From: Pegoplata infirma
Taxonomy: Eukaryota > Arthropoda > Insecta > Diptera > Anthomyiidae
Assembly: GCA_963921195.1 (NCBI GenBank)
Contig: OY992537.1
Coordinates: 57,002,313-57,066,312, forward strand
Length of the DNA: 64,000 nt
Reading direction: 5' to 3'
This document shows positions 47,001 through 57,405 of the stretch, piece after piece. The position numbers were made by a program, and so were the translations under genes. Below the pieces are notes generated by a model. That model saw nothing but the letters and a program-made list of their open reading frames with translations, ran no database searches and was not told the DNA's origin. Every line of letters starts with the position of its first letter. Position 1 is the stretch's first letter.

Positions 47001-48760
47001 AGAAAAAGTATCAGATTCTGAGACATTTTTCCTATAGAAAAAGTCTCAGATTCTGAGACATTTTTCCTATAAAAAAAGTCTCAGATTCTGAGACATTTTT
47101 TCTATAGAAAAACTCTCAGATTCTGGAATATTTTTCCTACAGAAAATGTCTCAGATTCTGAGACATTTTTCCTATAGAAAAAGTGTCAGATTCTGAGACA
47201 TTTTTCCTACAAAAAAAGTTTTTGATTCTGAGATATTTTCTCAGAAAAAGTCTTAGATTTTAGAACCTTTTTTCTATAGAAAAAGTCTTAGATTCTGAGA
47301 CATTTTTTCGATAGAAAATTTTAAGATTCTAAGACCTTTTTTCTATAGAAATAGTTTCAGATTTTGAGACACTTTTCACATGGAAAAAGTTTCAGATTCT
47401 AAAACGATTTTCCTATAGAAAAAGTCTATGATTCTAAGACATTTTTCCTACAGAAAAAGTCCCAGATTTTCAGACATTTTTCCTATGGAAAAAGTCTCAT
47501 ATTCTGATACAATTTTCCTATAGAAAAAAATCTCAGATTCTGAGACATTTTTCCTGCAAAAAAAAATTCTCAAATTAGGAGAATTTTTTTCTATCTTAGA
47601 TCTAAAAAAATTTTTCCTTTGGAAATGTCTCTATGAGACATTTTTTCTACATAAAAAGTCTCAGATTCTGATAAATTTTTCCTACAGAAAAATTATCAGA
47701 TTCTGAGCAAGTTTTTCTACAGAAGAATTCTCTTATTCTAAGAAATTTTTTTTATAAAAAAAGGTGTGGAATCTGAGAATTCGAAAAATGTCTCAGAATC
47801 TTACAATGTTATCTATAGAAAAAGCCTCAGATTCTCAGACATTTCGCTATGGAATAATTCTGATATTCAGTGATATTTTTCTATAGAAAATTTGAAACAT
47901 CAACACAATTTTTAATGCAAACATCTAACCTCTCAAATTTGGTCTTAATACAGATATTCAATAAAGAGTTATATTTTCCACCTTATTTGGAATGTTGATA
48001 ATTCATCTTTTGTTTAGATCAATAAGAAAATCCGCACGAATTTTGAACTTTTGATGGTGAGCTTTTTCTGCAAACAAATTTAATCATTATTTAAAATAGT
48101 ATTTTTTGCGCAGATTTTAACATACTTACATTTTATGGTATATTGTACTTTTTGATTCATATTTAATTGATTTTTTTAAATTATGTATCTTTATGAAATT
48201 TGTTTTTAAATATTTGGTAGAAAATTATAGTACATATTATTTTTTTATGACGTTTTAATAATTTAAAAGAGTTTTTTTTAGAAGCAACATACAATTAGTT
48301 GCAGTAACTTTAATACAAAATTAAAAAATGATTGTATGTACCAAAACTTAATAATTCGAAGATAGTATTACATTAAAATTTTAAATTTCAAAGGTATTTT
48401 GAATTTTTCAAAATTTTAAACAATTTACTCCAAGTATCAGTTGCTGTAACTGATTTTTAATAATACTGAACTAATATTCTGTGCTAGTTATTAAAAATGT
48501 ATTGCATTAAAAAACAAAATATTAATGAATAGTTCGGGCTATTATGAACGTTTTTGAAGTAATATTTTTTTCAAATTAATAGATGCAACCAATATTTTTT
48601 GAAAATGTGATTGTTTTTTGGTAATTTGTTCTGATATTTGGTACAAAATTTGTTTTTTAAATCATGGCAACTAAATTTAAATAGTTATAACTAAAACTTA
48701 TATTCTGAAACTAAATTTGAGGAGTTTTAACTGAGTTCCAAATGATTTTTTCCCTGTGTG
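44020..48760. mobile_element. 4.74-kb CACACAG-ended element dominated by a 35-bp satellite
   Basis: The left end CACACAGAAAAC and right end CCCTGTGTG are inverted, and CA lies on both sides (44018-44019, 48761-48762). Removing the element restores 'ttctatcagccagttagaacc'-like sequence of the CGCGACC host. It shares termini and internal satellite with 35986-37688 and termini with 49041-49279. Unique flanks of about 380 and 870 bp surround the satellite. No transposase ORF; frames 44602-44868 and 44975-45178 are satellite translations. Confidence 0.8.
44400..47890. repeat. 35-bp minisatellite array, about 100 copies
   Basis: The consensus unit is ATTCTCAGATTCTGAGACAT followed by TTTTTCTATAGAAAA. 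Each unit contains two dyads, CTCAGATTCTGAG and TTTTCTATAGAAAA. Units are degenerate at both edges (44.4-45.7 and 47.2-47.9 kb) and nearly identical at 45.74-47.2 kb. Two subtypes are separated near 46560: '...ttttttctatagaaaaattc' to the left and '...tttttcctatagaaaaagtc' to the right. This pattern fits amplification by unequal exchange in the centre. Confidence 0.95.
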
Positions 48761-49040
48761 CAGTTAGAACCTTGTTAACTGAATCTCAAACCAAAAACAT
48801 GTAGATAGAACCTTGTTGAATTGAATATCTCAGAAGCTGTAAGAGATAGAGAAAAACTGAGAACGCCAATCGAAAGATCGAAGTCGCTTTAGTGCGATGC
48901 GATATATAACTCATTTTTGAAAAAAATGTCAGTTAGAACCTTGTTGTCCCAAGGTCGCGAGTTATTAGCAAATCCGTGAATTTCAGATTAGCTCACCTTA
49001 AATGAATTTAATATATTTATGAATTTAATGAATTTATATA

Positions 49041-49279
49041 CACACAGAAAACAAATTTGCCATTTTCCAACTGAAAGTCAGTTGATGCAATAAAAATTCG
49101 GTTGAAACACTTGAATATAGGCTGTCAGAATTAAATATCGGTCGTCATAACTGAATAAGTTTGATATAACTGACTTTTAATTGTAACAACTATAAAATTC
49201 GGTTGTCACAGCCGAATATAGTAGCAGCATTGAGTTGATGTAACTGAAAAATTCAGTTGGAAATTTAATTTTCTGTGTG
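49041..49279. mobile_element. 239-bp CACACAG-ended MITE
   Basis: The ends CACACAGAAAAC and ATTTTCTGTGTG, flanked by TATA on both sides. The interior repeats 'aactgaa' and 'ttcggttg' motifs in both orientations. It is the smallest complete member of the family. Confidence 0.82.
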
Positions 49280-49283
49280 TATA

Positions 49284-49778
49284 CAGTCAATCTCGGTTAT
49301 AACGAACTCGGTTATAACGAATTCTCGGTTATAACGAACTAATTCTAAAGTCCCGACGTTTTAGCACCAATTTTCACACAAAATACTTCTTTTATAACGA
49401 ACTCGGTTAAAACGAATCCTCGTTTAAAACGAACTGCTTATTATGGTCCCACGAACACAATTTCATGTATATTTACCTTTTTATAACGAACTCACGTAAA
49501 TATTTTTTAATGTGTAGCAATCATGTTTATCAAACTATCAAAAGGTTGTAATATTTTGGTTTATATAATAATTTTCATAGAATTTATTTATATTTTTATT
49601 GATTTCTTCTCAATAAGTAGATTGTTTTCTAAAAAACCATCAAATAAAACAAAATTGGATATATTTTTTTGGAAATAAAACTAGATTGATAAAAAATATA
49701 CCCCGTTTATAGCGAACTTCGCTTATAACGAACTATTTTTACTGGTCCCTCGGAGTTCGTTATAACCAGGTTCGACTG
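49284..49778. mobile_element. 495-bp pogo/Tigger-like MITE
   Basis: The ends CAGTCAATCTCGGTTATAAC and GTTATAACCAGGTTCGACTG are inverted, with TA on each side (49282-49283 and 49779-49780). CAGTC-type ends with 'ttataacgaact' motifs are known from pogo/Tigger-related elements in animals. 'Ttataacgaactc' recurs at least eight times within the element. No transposase is visible. Confidence 0.8.
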
Positions 49779-49779
49779 T

Positions 49780-50810
49780 ATTTGCCGTTCTTCTGGTCCG
49801 ATTCGTTTTAAATTTCAGCCAAATCGGTCCAGTCGTTCAAAAGTTATTAAGAAAGCCGTGAATTTCAGATTAGTTTCACCTTAAATTCACGTGTTGAAAA
49901 CCCGTTAAACATGTTTTAAAAACATTGGTAAGTCACAAAAATATTTTACAACGTATTTTTGTCACTCAAAAATATTTTTGCACTTAAAAAAAAAAAATGC
50001 ACTGGAAAAAAAATTTACACTCCAAAAAAATTTTACACTCAAAAAAAATTTTACACTCAAAAAAAAATTTAGTCAATTATTTTTTTTTTCAAAAATAAGT
50101 TAAAAAAAGTGTTTTTTCACAAAATAAAATATTTCTTATCAAAAATTTTATTTTTTCACGTTAGATAATTTACTATCTCTTAAAATGGGCATTATGGAGG
50201 GTACACTCAAAAAAATAAAACTGTAAAGTTAACAAACTTTTTTTTGTTAACTCGAGTTTACTGGCTTTTTAGCAAATTTTTAGTTAAAATCAGCGTTTTA
50301 ACTACTTTTTTTAGTTAAGTTCGATTTACGAAAATACTAGTTTTGTACAAATTTGGAATTAATTTTTTTTGTTGACTTTAAAACTGAGTTTACGAATTTT
50401 TACTAATTAATTTGCTGATTTTTTGTAACATTTTTGTCAAGTCGAAAATTTTAAACATTTCTTGTGTAGCCTCCTATGCAAATCTCATTAGTCCTACTTA
50501 AGCTGAACTTAACGCTGTGAAAAATATTTTTTTTTTTATTTTAAAAAAAAGGTTAGCTGAATTCACCTAATAAAAAATGTTACGAATTTTTCAGCTGAAT
50601 TTTTAGTTAAAATTACTGTTTTTTTGCTACATTCATTCTACGAAAAGTTAACTAAATATTTTTTGTTAAATTAACTAGAAATTTAGTAGGTTCAAAATCA
50701 GGTGTTTTTTTAGTTAAATTTAACTAAATTCTTTGCCAACTTTACAGTTTTATTTTTTTGAGTGTATTCATAGATTCGGCCAAGTCGAATTTAACTTTTC
50801 TACTTGTTTT
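49780..50810 (+). mobile_element. DINE family A 3' part, split by a MITE
   Basis: Begins in the body ('tttgccgttcttctggtccg') and continues through 'attcacgtgttgaaaacccg' and the 'acactcaaaaaaaa' block to 'ggagggta'. After the MITE it resumes 'ttcatagattcggcc' and ends 'aacttttctacttgt'. Confidence 0.8.
50204..50764. mobile_element. 561-bp MITE with CACTCAAAAAAATAAAACTG ends and TA flanks
   Basis: The ends are inverted over about 27 bp, from CACTCAAAAAAATAAAACTG inward. TA lies on both sides (50202-50203, 50765-50766). The DINE sequence 'gggtattcatag' is restored when the MITE and one TA are removed. Internal 'gttaac' and 'ttagttaa' motifs repeat. Confidence 0.88.
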
Positions 50811-51480
50811 TCATCAAACTTTTTTTTTTATCAAATTCTTTTTTTCATCAAATTTTTTTTTTTATTAAAATTTTTTTTTCATATTTGTTTTTTTTTATCA
50901 TATTTTTTTCATAAATTTTTTTTATCTAATTTTTTTATCCAAATTTTAGTTATCAATTTTGTCACACCAAAAAAATTTTTTTTTCATATTTTTTTTAATC
51001 AATTTTTTTTTACATCAAAAAATTTTTCAAAAAAATTCATCAACAACTTTTTTCATCAAAATTTTTTTTCACCAAAAATTTTTGGTTCTTTAGATTTTGT
51101 TTTTCGTAAAAAAGAAAATAATTTTTTTTACCTTTTCGCATACAAATTTTCCATTTGTTTATCAAATGTACACAAAACAAGGAAGAGTGTTATATTCTTT
51201 GGTGCCGAATCTTTTATACTCTCCAAAATGTAAAAACACTTATTTGCACTTATTTTTGTACTCACTTATGAAATGTACAGCTCTTTTGGTTTTCAATTGG
51301 GATCCTCGACTGATATTTGAACTCGTTTTGCATGGAATTGCAAAGTAATATAACATTTTTTTTTCTAAAAAAACTTGCTTTGGCAAGTACACCCAAATCT
51401 TCCGCAAAACATTATCATGATTTAATGTTTTGGGCAAGAGTACAAAATTCGCAGGCATTTTTTTCTTACCAATGTCTTTC
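50811..51480 (-). mobile_element. Family D repeat, copy 4, inverted
   Basis: The reverse complement of family D: 'tttttcatcaaa' low-complexity block, 'ttctttggtgccgaatctttt', 'ggatcctcgactgatattt', 'cattatcatgatttaatgtt' and 'ttcgcaggcattttt'. The phenylalanine-rich frame 50733-51233 and the frames 51097-51348 and 51240-51575 are artefacts. Confidence 0.7.
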
Positions 51481-51689
51481 AATGAGTGTTTAGCTGGTTT
51501 TTTCAAAACTTGAATTTGCGAAAAAAAAACCCAGCCTAAATTCACAACGTGACGTAGTAAATTTAAAATATACATGCCAAGCTACTCAGGGGGGTAATTA
51601 TGTAACTTGATAGTCGTCAATCGTATCGTTTCCTTCATTATTCCATTACCATATAGTGCCATTTTATGGTAATAGAATAATGAGCTAAC

Positions 51690-51850
51690 GATGACGCAGA
51701 GTTTTTCGAAAGTTAGCGTGTTTTCAACCGACAAACTGACGGAAGGACATCGCTTAATCGACGATATTTCGAAGGGTTGTAGAAAAAGGGTATAGAAAAA
51801 CGTTATCATTATGAAGGGTATTAACAGACTCGTCAAGTCCCTTCCCTAGA
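51690..51850 (-). mobile_element. Very degenerate DINE head
   Basis: 'aaagttagcgtgttttcaac', 'ggaaggacatcgct' and 'gatatttcgaagg' parallel the complement of the family A core. The hairpins are lost. Confidence 0.5.
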
Positions 51851-52745
51851 AAACCAAATATTCCATATCAAAGAACATTTTTATAACATGCAGTAAATCA
51901 TGAAAATATGTAATAAAAATTATCATCTTTCAAAAAAAATTCTAGAGAAAACTAATTTTTTCTTTTAGAAATATTTGCCAATAAATCAAAAAGAAAAAAT
52001 ATTACAAATTTAAATTGCAAATAACTTAAATGTCACAAAATCTAAAACCACATAAAAGAAAAGGGTCAAGTCAAGGGATAAAGACAAGTAATTTGAAATA
52101 TGTTTTTTTTTTTGCTTACACATATTTGTGAAATAAATTTTTCAATTAAAATCAAAAAAGAAAACTGTCCTTTAAAAATTTAAGTACTACAAACATGGTA
52201 TAAATTTCTAAAAAAAAATTTATATAATATCAAAAGAGTATCCTTTTTTTTTGGAACACAAATCAAAGCATTGATGTGTTAAAGTCCTTATTGAAGCTCA
52301 TTGATGTAAAGGAATTAAATAATGATGATGCTGAGAGAAGGAAAACTGTATATTGATGTATAAAAAAATATATATATTTTTTTTTATTGACACTATGCTT
52401 CAACGCCTGAGGTTTATTACAACTTCTAACTCCAGCATCAGCAACTACAACAACAATTTATGGTAACCTATAGATAAACTGATATCACATTATAACCCAC
52501 ACATATGAATATATGTAGCCGGATACGGAAGACACACAACAAGACAGAATAGATTGGTGAAAAAACCCAAAATACGAAAAAGAGATGACGTAGTCTAAAA
52601 AAAGAAATAACATGCTTTTCATAAAACCGCTAGATACAAGAAAACCACGACTCATCTGTATTTTATATGTGGCTAAACATAAAAGAAGATGTAAAGAAAA
52701 ATAAACAGAAGTGTTGACAAAAATAGTTACGTTGGCGCCTAAAAG
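51851..52745. other. Non-repetitive AT-rich stretch
   Basis: No open frame or element end. It grades into less AT-rich sequence after 52400. It could be intronic or intergenic host DNA. Confidence 0.4.
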
Positions 52746-52776
52746 TAGGCAGCGAAATTTTTACAACTAAGCGCGG

Positions 52777-53079
52777 TTGATTGAACGACGTTCTGATATA
52801 AAAAAAATAAGGACGTACTTCTCAGATTGCAGGGAAACCTCGAAATCAGAAAATCAACATATGAACAAGCCAACTCACGAAGCGTGTTTTGGTGGGCGGT
52901 TTCGGAACGCTGTTGACCTCTTTCTTACTTCCCATTCTGAAAAGTATGAAGTGAGAACACTTGCACATGTTGGTAATTCGGATCACAGTACTATTTCTGC
53001 TTCTTTTTTCTATTTTATTTTTCGACATTTAACCTCTGTTTCCTCGACGACAATGTCGATACAGATGCAGAAATGGTAG
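52777..53079 (+). pseudogene. LINE endonuclease C-terminal fragment
   Basis: The 100-codon frame contains AVDLFLTSHSEKYEVRTLAH followed by VGNSDHSTISASF. This matches the end of the apurinic-type endonuclease domain of CR1/Jockey-like non-LTR retrotransposons, where the GxSDH motif holds the catalytic Asp-His pair. Upstream endonuclease motifs are not recognisable, and the frame ends before any reverse transcriptase. It is therefore a dead fragment on the plus strand. Confidence 0.65.
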
Positions 53080-53175
53080 TAAATATAATTCCGTTTGAAA
53101 TGAAATCTTTTATTCCCACGATGCATATTTTGGCTGAATCAAGGCACTAGTGTTGGTTTAACGAGCCGTGCAGAG

Positions 53176-53442
53176 TTGTTGTCAGATCCAGAGAGGTTAA
53201 TTATTTGCGATCGATCAAGACCGTCGTTACTGATCTGCTTCGCAAAAAGGTCAAACGACACTTGCAGATGTTGTATTGAATCTGTAAAGGACTGCTTCCA
53301 TTTCTTATGTGAATGCCCAACATTATTATTTAGGAGATTTATATGTTTCTCTTCATATGTTTTTGAGCAACTTCAGGACCAACGACGTATAAACCCTTGG
53401 CTACTAATGTCATTCATTAAAACGTCGAAGTGGGAAACGTAA
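53176..53442 (+). pseudogene. LINE ORF2 C-terminal (CCHC) fragment
   Basis: In the frame starting at 53176, residues CRCCIESVKDCFHFLCECP resemble the cysteine/histidine motif (C-x2-C...H-x4-C) near the C terminus of LINE ORF2 proteins. It is followed by a leucine/phenylalanine-rich tail (EQLQDQRRINPWLLMSFIK) typical of that region. The histidine spacing is consistent. The upstream reverse transcriptase is absent, and it does not directly continue the endonuclease piece at 52777-53079. Confidence 0.55.
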
Positions 53443-53446
53443 AAAT

Positions 53447-54260
53447 GTGTTAACACAATATTGTATGAAGAGCCAAATGGGCCAAACATTAGCCTCTATG
53501 GATGTCATTCTCAAAACATTTTTTTTTTGGGATCGGCGTCATCCTCACACACGGTGTTCTTCTATTTTAACTCTTTTAAAGGATGATCAATCATTCACTA
53601 ACCCATTTGATAATAATTACCGCTTCGCTTAACTATTTGTAAGAAGTTCTCTCTTGCCGGAAGGTGAATAATCACTGCCCGTTCTCGATGGAGTATCCTA
53701 TACGCTGCCTTTTATCTTCTTTAGTTTCCGTGCAGTCAAAAGGTTCTTGAGGATCTCAATGTGCTTTTTGGTCGTTCGTAAAAAAAGTAAAAATTATGCT
53801 ACTTTTTCTATTCCAACTCTTTTTTAGGACGAATAATCATTATTTGCTAGAAATTCTTTCTTGCCGGAAAGCAATTAGCCACTGCCCGTTCTCGAAAGAG
53901 TATCAAATACGATGCCTTTGATATTCTTTTGTGTCCGAGCAATCAAAAGGGTTCTTGAGGATCTCAAGGTGAACAAGTCACCTCTTTAACGTTAGCACGT
54001 CCATTGGCAAACCTCTTCCGATGCTCAATGTCAAGCCATTCCCTTAAAAGGATACGGCTAATAACTCTGAAAATTACCACCCAATTGCAGTTTCCTCTGC
54101 GCACTCTTAAGATATGGAGATCGTGGTAAATTACTTAATTGTAAAATATTTTCGTAGCGGTCGATCTGTGGGAGAACTATTAGCGTTTCCTTCCCTCCGC
54201 CATTTTGGTGAGAGTAAAGTGGTTGCTATAGATATTTTCAATCGTGGGTGTCATTTAATT
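53447..54260 (+). pseudogene. LINE reverse-transcriptase N-terminal fragments with internal duplication
   Basis: One plus frame reads NSENYHPIAVSSAHS, stop, DMEIVVNYLIVKYF, then SGRSVGELLAF and GESKVVAIDIF. This is the NYRPIA ... STGELLA ... VALDISKAF series of CR1/Jockey-type reverse transcriptases, with stops. The part before it, including VLEDLKVNKS, corresponds to the linker preceding 'GPDGI'. The linker segment is duplicated: 53639-53770 resembles 53847-53976 ('tcttgccgga', 'cactgcccgttctcga', 'aaaaggttcttgaggatctc'). Confidence 0.6.
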
Positions 54261-54347
54261 TGAATTTTTTCAAATTGTTACTGACTGGGTAGACATCTGC
54301 GGCGAATTTATTTCACAAACGGCTAGTTCGGCCGAGAAAGGAATTTT

Positions 54348-55620
54348 CTATGTAATGCGTTGTGCGATAGATTGGACAGTCGACAACGAACGGATGTGAT
54401 CTGCTGGAAAGGCCAGTACTACGTGCATGCACCCGTGTCTCAGGGATGAGTTCGAATATCGGTAGAAAAATGAAACACAGCTCACATTCCGACGATTCTT
54501 CAATGAGTCAATAGTGTTGAATACCCTACTGTCATTGATGACCTTCAATGCACTCCATTCCACCCGATCCAGGAGCTTCAAGAAAGACCCTGAAGCACCT
54601 GCCCCAATATGGGAGTCGTATTCCATATTCGGTCGGATATAGGCGGTATAAATAGTGAGTAGATCAGACGGTGTGACGTAATGCTTACACTGTTTCAAGA
54701 AACCAACACACTTGAATTCTTCTTTCGACACTTGAAAAACATGTTGGTTCCAACGAATATCACATTGAATTTTCATGCCTAGAACATCAAGATTGTCTGA
54801 TTCCTCAATAGCTATACCACCCATGGATATAGATGACACTGATTCCACAATTGGTGTGTGGGTCAACATACAGTATCATTCGATTTTTGCCTCATAGCTG
54901 CAACTTTAGTAAGGCTTTGTATACGATAAAATGAAAATGAATATACGAAAAAATAGATAGGATTGGAAGTTTGACTTAGAAGGTCGTTAAGAAAAATAAT
55001 AAAAAGTGTAGGAGAAAGAACAGAACCTTGAGGTCCCCTTTAATTTAATCGAAACTCATCCGATGAGAATGCATCTATAACAACACATATAGTATGGTCT
55101 CTGAGATAGCTCGATATAAATCGAGAGAAATCACTACCGCCACTCGCCACTCATGATCGAACGCCTTGGAATTATCTAGAGAAACCACTTTTCTTTCTCC
55201 AAATTGGTGGACAGAACGATTTTAACGTTCCGAAAGAAACGCTAACAGGTGTCCCGTAGAACGACTTCTACGAAAGCCATATTGTCGAGCGGACAAAAGT
55301 GAATTATACTCTAGATAATGTACAAGGTGGTGATTAACCATACTCTCAATTGCCTTGGAGAGTGTAGAACAAATTGCTATTGTGCGGTAATTCAACGGGT
55401 TCGTAGCCTCACACTTTTTGGGGATTGGCTGGACGTTGCCCACCTTCCAACATGAGGGAAAAGTTCCTACCCGGTACGGGAAGCAAAATAGGTTTGCCAA
55501 AAGACGAGAAAGCGACGATGCACACCGTTTTAGCACCATTGACGTAATTCCATCCGGTCCGGCCCCTTTATAGTGCCACACACGATTGGCAGTAGTGAGC
55601 TGCTTGGTCAGTCAAACAGA
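54348..55620 (-). pseudogene. CR1/Jockey-like LINE reverse transcriptase, broken
   Basis: On the minus strand, 55620-55222 encodes RT motifs: KGAGPDGITSMVLKRCAS, PIPKKCEATNPLNYRTIAIC and ARQYGFRRSRSTGHLLAFL. After a decayed middle (54870-55221, stops and frameshifts, no FADD box visible), 54869-54348 encodes the C-terminal part: DVLGMKIQCDIRWNQH, YIRPNMEYDSHIGAGASGSF and NRRNVSCVSFFYRYSNSS. This order matches the CR1/Jockey group of non-LTR retrotransposons. Inactive because the catalytic Asp-Asp segment is lost and the frame is broken. It lies opposite to the related plus-strand fragments to its left. Confidence 0.75.
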
Positions 55621-55695
55621 TTAATCATTTCTGCTCACTCCATTTTAAAATATTAAATATGCATAAGTGGTAGCTTATGTTGACTCCAAGAAAAA

Positions 55696-55737
55696 GGTGC
55701 AAATAGAATCTTGTTTTCTAAGGTCACGAAACGTTAA
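55696..55737 (-). mobile_element. Degenerate terminus of the CGCGACC element
   Basis: The complement reads TCGTGACCTTAGAAAACAAG followed by ATTCTATTTGCACC, closely parallel to the left end at 41885 (TCGCGACCTTGG... then GTTCTATTTGCACC). Confidence 0.65.
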
Positions 55738-55784
55738 TCCGAAAAACGGACGTGGTACTTTTTACAAAACGATATAAAATAGGG

Positions 55785-56060
55785 AAGTTTAAAGTCGAGA
55801 TAAGATAAACGGATATCATCGGGCACTACCTTATAGGTTATCATAGGGAAAATCCGATGCCATCTGTATAAGTTGCGATGAGCCTAACACTGGGATTACA
55901 GTCAAACATACATTGCGACTGTTTTGCGTTGGCAAGAACCCGCCTGCGCATATTGGGCAGACATGTTTTCAAGAGCTTGGTCGACCTAAGGCAAATAATA
56001 AAATTCTTAATCAGGACTTAAGCATTCTATCAGCGTCGCTGAGGAACTATTACTGTTTCG
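55785..56060 (+). pseudogene. RNase H-type LINE C-terminal fragment
   Basis: Readable pieces in shifting frames include DIIGHYLIGYHRENP, then HCDCFALARTRLRILGRHVF and KSLVDLRQ. These match the C-terminal region (TGHYLIG ... CPALARTRLRILG) of I/LOA-type LINE ORF2. There are at least one stop and frame changes, and a chance frame at 55913-56110 overlaps it. Confidence 0.55.
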
Positions 56061-56119
56061 CTATGGACCATCCGGTCTATGTGAGGTGTGTTAAAGTCCG
56101 CCACATATAACCTTACACT

Positions 56120-57400
56120 ACGTTGGGCTGCTATTGAATGCGATACAAATTCTCATCATATCGTCCCTCACTTTTATCTCTAAATCGATGCAAAGGGTCC
56201 TACATCCTACGTTATTAACCGGTAAGATTTCGCTCATAAAGAAATGCTAAATTTCTGCTCCTCTCTGTAAATATTTCTAGTATGTGTTTATTCTTTCATT
56301 CTCTCTCTATATACTTATATCTTTGTATACGTTTGTTCTTAAACGATAAAACCTTTAATACCACAAAACCACACATGGTTGGCTGACTGACTGAATAACT
56401 GACTGTATGACTGACTTTATTGAGGATGGATGACTATTCCTGTTTATGTTTGTAGCATGTGCATAAAAAGTCATGGAGTAGCTTTTTTATATTTATTTTC
56501 TGGTAAAATAAATACAAAAAAACAAAAAAAAACTTTTAGCCAATATAGCACGTTTATTATTTTCTACGTTCTAGTGTCTCTCAACTCCTCTGTACATAAG
56601 ACAAAGTTATGACGACGTGTCTGCCAAACCAAAAATAAACTCAAATAGAAAATATCATCATGTAAAGATGGAAACTAAATAACAGTGAAATAATATCAAA
56701 ATATTTTGTTGTACTTGAGATTATATGTATTTTTTTTTTTTTTCATAAATATGATACAGAGAAATAAGGTTAACACTTCCGCAAACTAAATAAAAATATT
56801 TTATTTTGTTGGACTTTGTTAAATTCGTTATAACCAAACTTTACTGTTTATGGAAGTTTTTTTAGAATGTTAACAATCGTATCAAAATCATAATCACCAT
56901 CATATTTATTTCAAGACAGATGATAATCATCATAACATTTCGAATCATCATTGTATTAAGAGTATATTTGAGATAACTCATTAAAAGCAAACATGTTTAT
57001 GGTCCTTCGAACCGGAACTAAACATTAACTTTTGTTTGTATAATCACCACCGAGCTAAAAAAACTTTTTTGAAGGAGTTTTGACTTGAAATAAATTTTAA
57101 TTAAATAGTTTCAACTAACTTCTGACTTTTTGATTCTTTTTTTATTCACAAAAAACTTAATGACACCTCGTGACATCTCTTACTCTTTGATCAAATGTCG
57201 TCATTCCAAATCAGAAAATTGTCTGAAGGTCAGGAATATTTTTTTTTTTTAATTTGCTTACGCATGCGAGGGAAAATTTGCATTCTTAGGTTAATGTTAA
57301 CAAAAACCAGCAAAAAAATTGTTGTCGGTCTAGACCAACAATAAAAAACATTGAGGTGATTCTGAAGATGATCAGGGTTTACAATTCTGATCTTCCAACA
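56120..57400. other. Non-repetitive stretch without a gene
   Basis: Moderate AT content, a short CTGACTGA-type run (56380-56415), and no credible open frame. Frames 56430-56612 and 57230-57424 have no recognisable domain. Confidence 0.4.
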
Positions 57401-57405
57401 CAGAA

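Larger units (their letters stand above)
41886..48959. mobile_element. 7.07-kb element with CGCGACCTTGG ends and AAGGTTCTA motif clusters
   Basis: The ends CGCGACCTTGGAACAACAAG and CTTGTTGTCCCAAGGTCGCG are inverted with one mismatch. AGTT is on both sides (41882-41885 and 48960-48963), a 4-bp duplication. Near both ends a motif like CAAGGTTCTATCTGC recurs in both orientations about ten times (for example around 41900, 42145, 42165, 42200, 43935, 43968, 44005, 48765, 48810, 48935). Subterminal repeats of this kind often serve as transposase-binding sites. Without the nested elements (42900-43898 and 44020-48760) it is about 1.3 kb and has no ORF. A degenerate terminus recurs at 55696-55737. 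I do not recognise the family. Confidence 0.82.
41700..49040 (+). mobile_element. DINE family A body fragment, split by the 7-kb element
   Basis: 41700-41885 ('gcgaaatcggtccagtggct' to 'cgttttgaatttcaat') and 48960-49040 ('gttattagcaaatccgtgaa', 'agctcaccttaaat') are two parts of one family A body. A small part of the target is missing between them. The head and 3' end are not attached to this piece. Confidence 0.7.

Noticed and set aside
44400..47890. CRISPR or centromeric satellite
   Set aside because: Units are contiguous 35-mers without spacers. The array is confined to one transposable element, so a centromeric role cannot be claimed.
54348..54869. Host gene encoding a 173-residue protein
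   Set aside because: Motifs YIRPNMEY and SCVSFFYRY are those of LINE ORF2 C-terminal regions, and an upstream RT fragment lies on the same strand.
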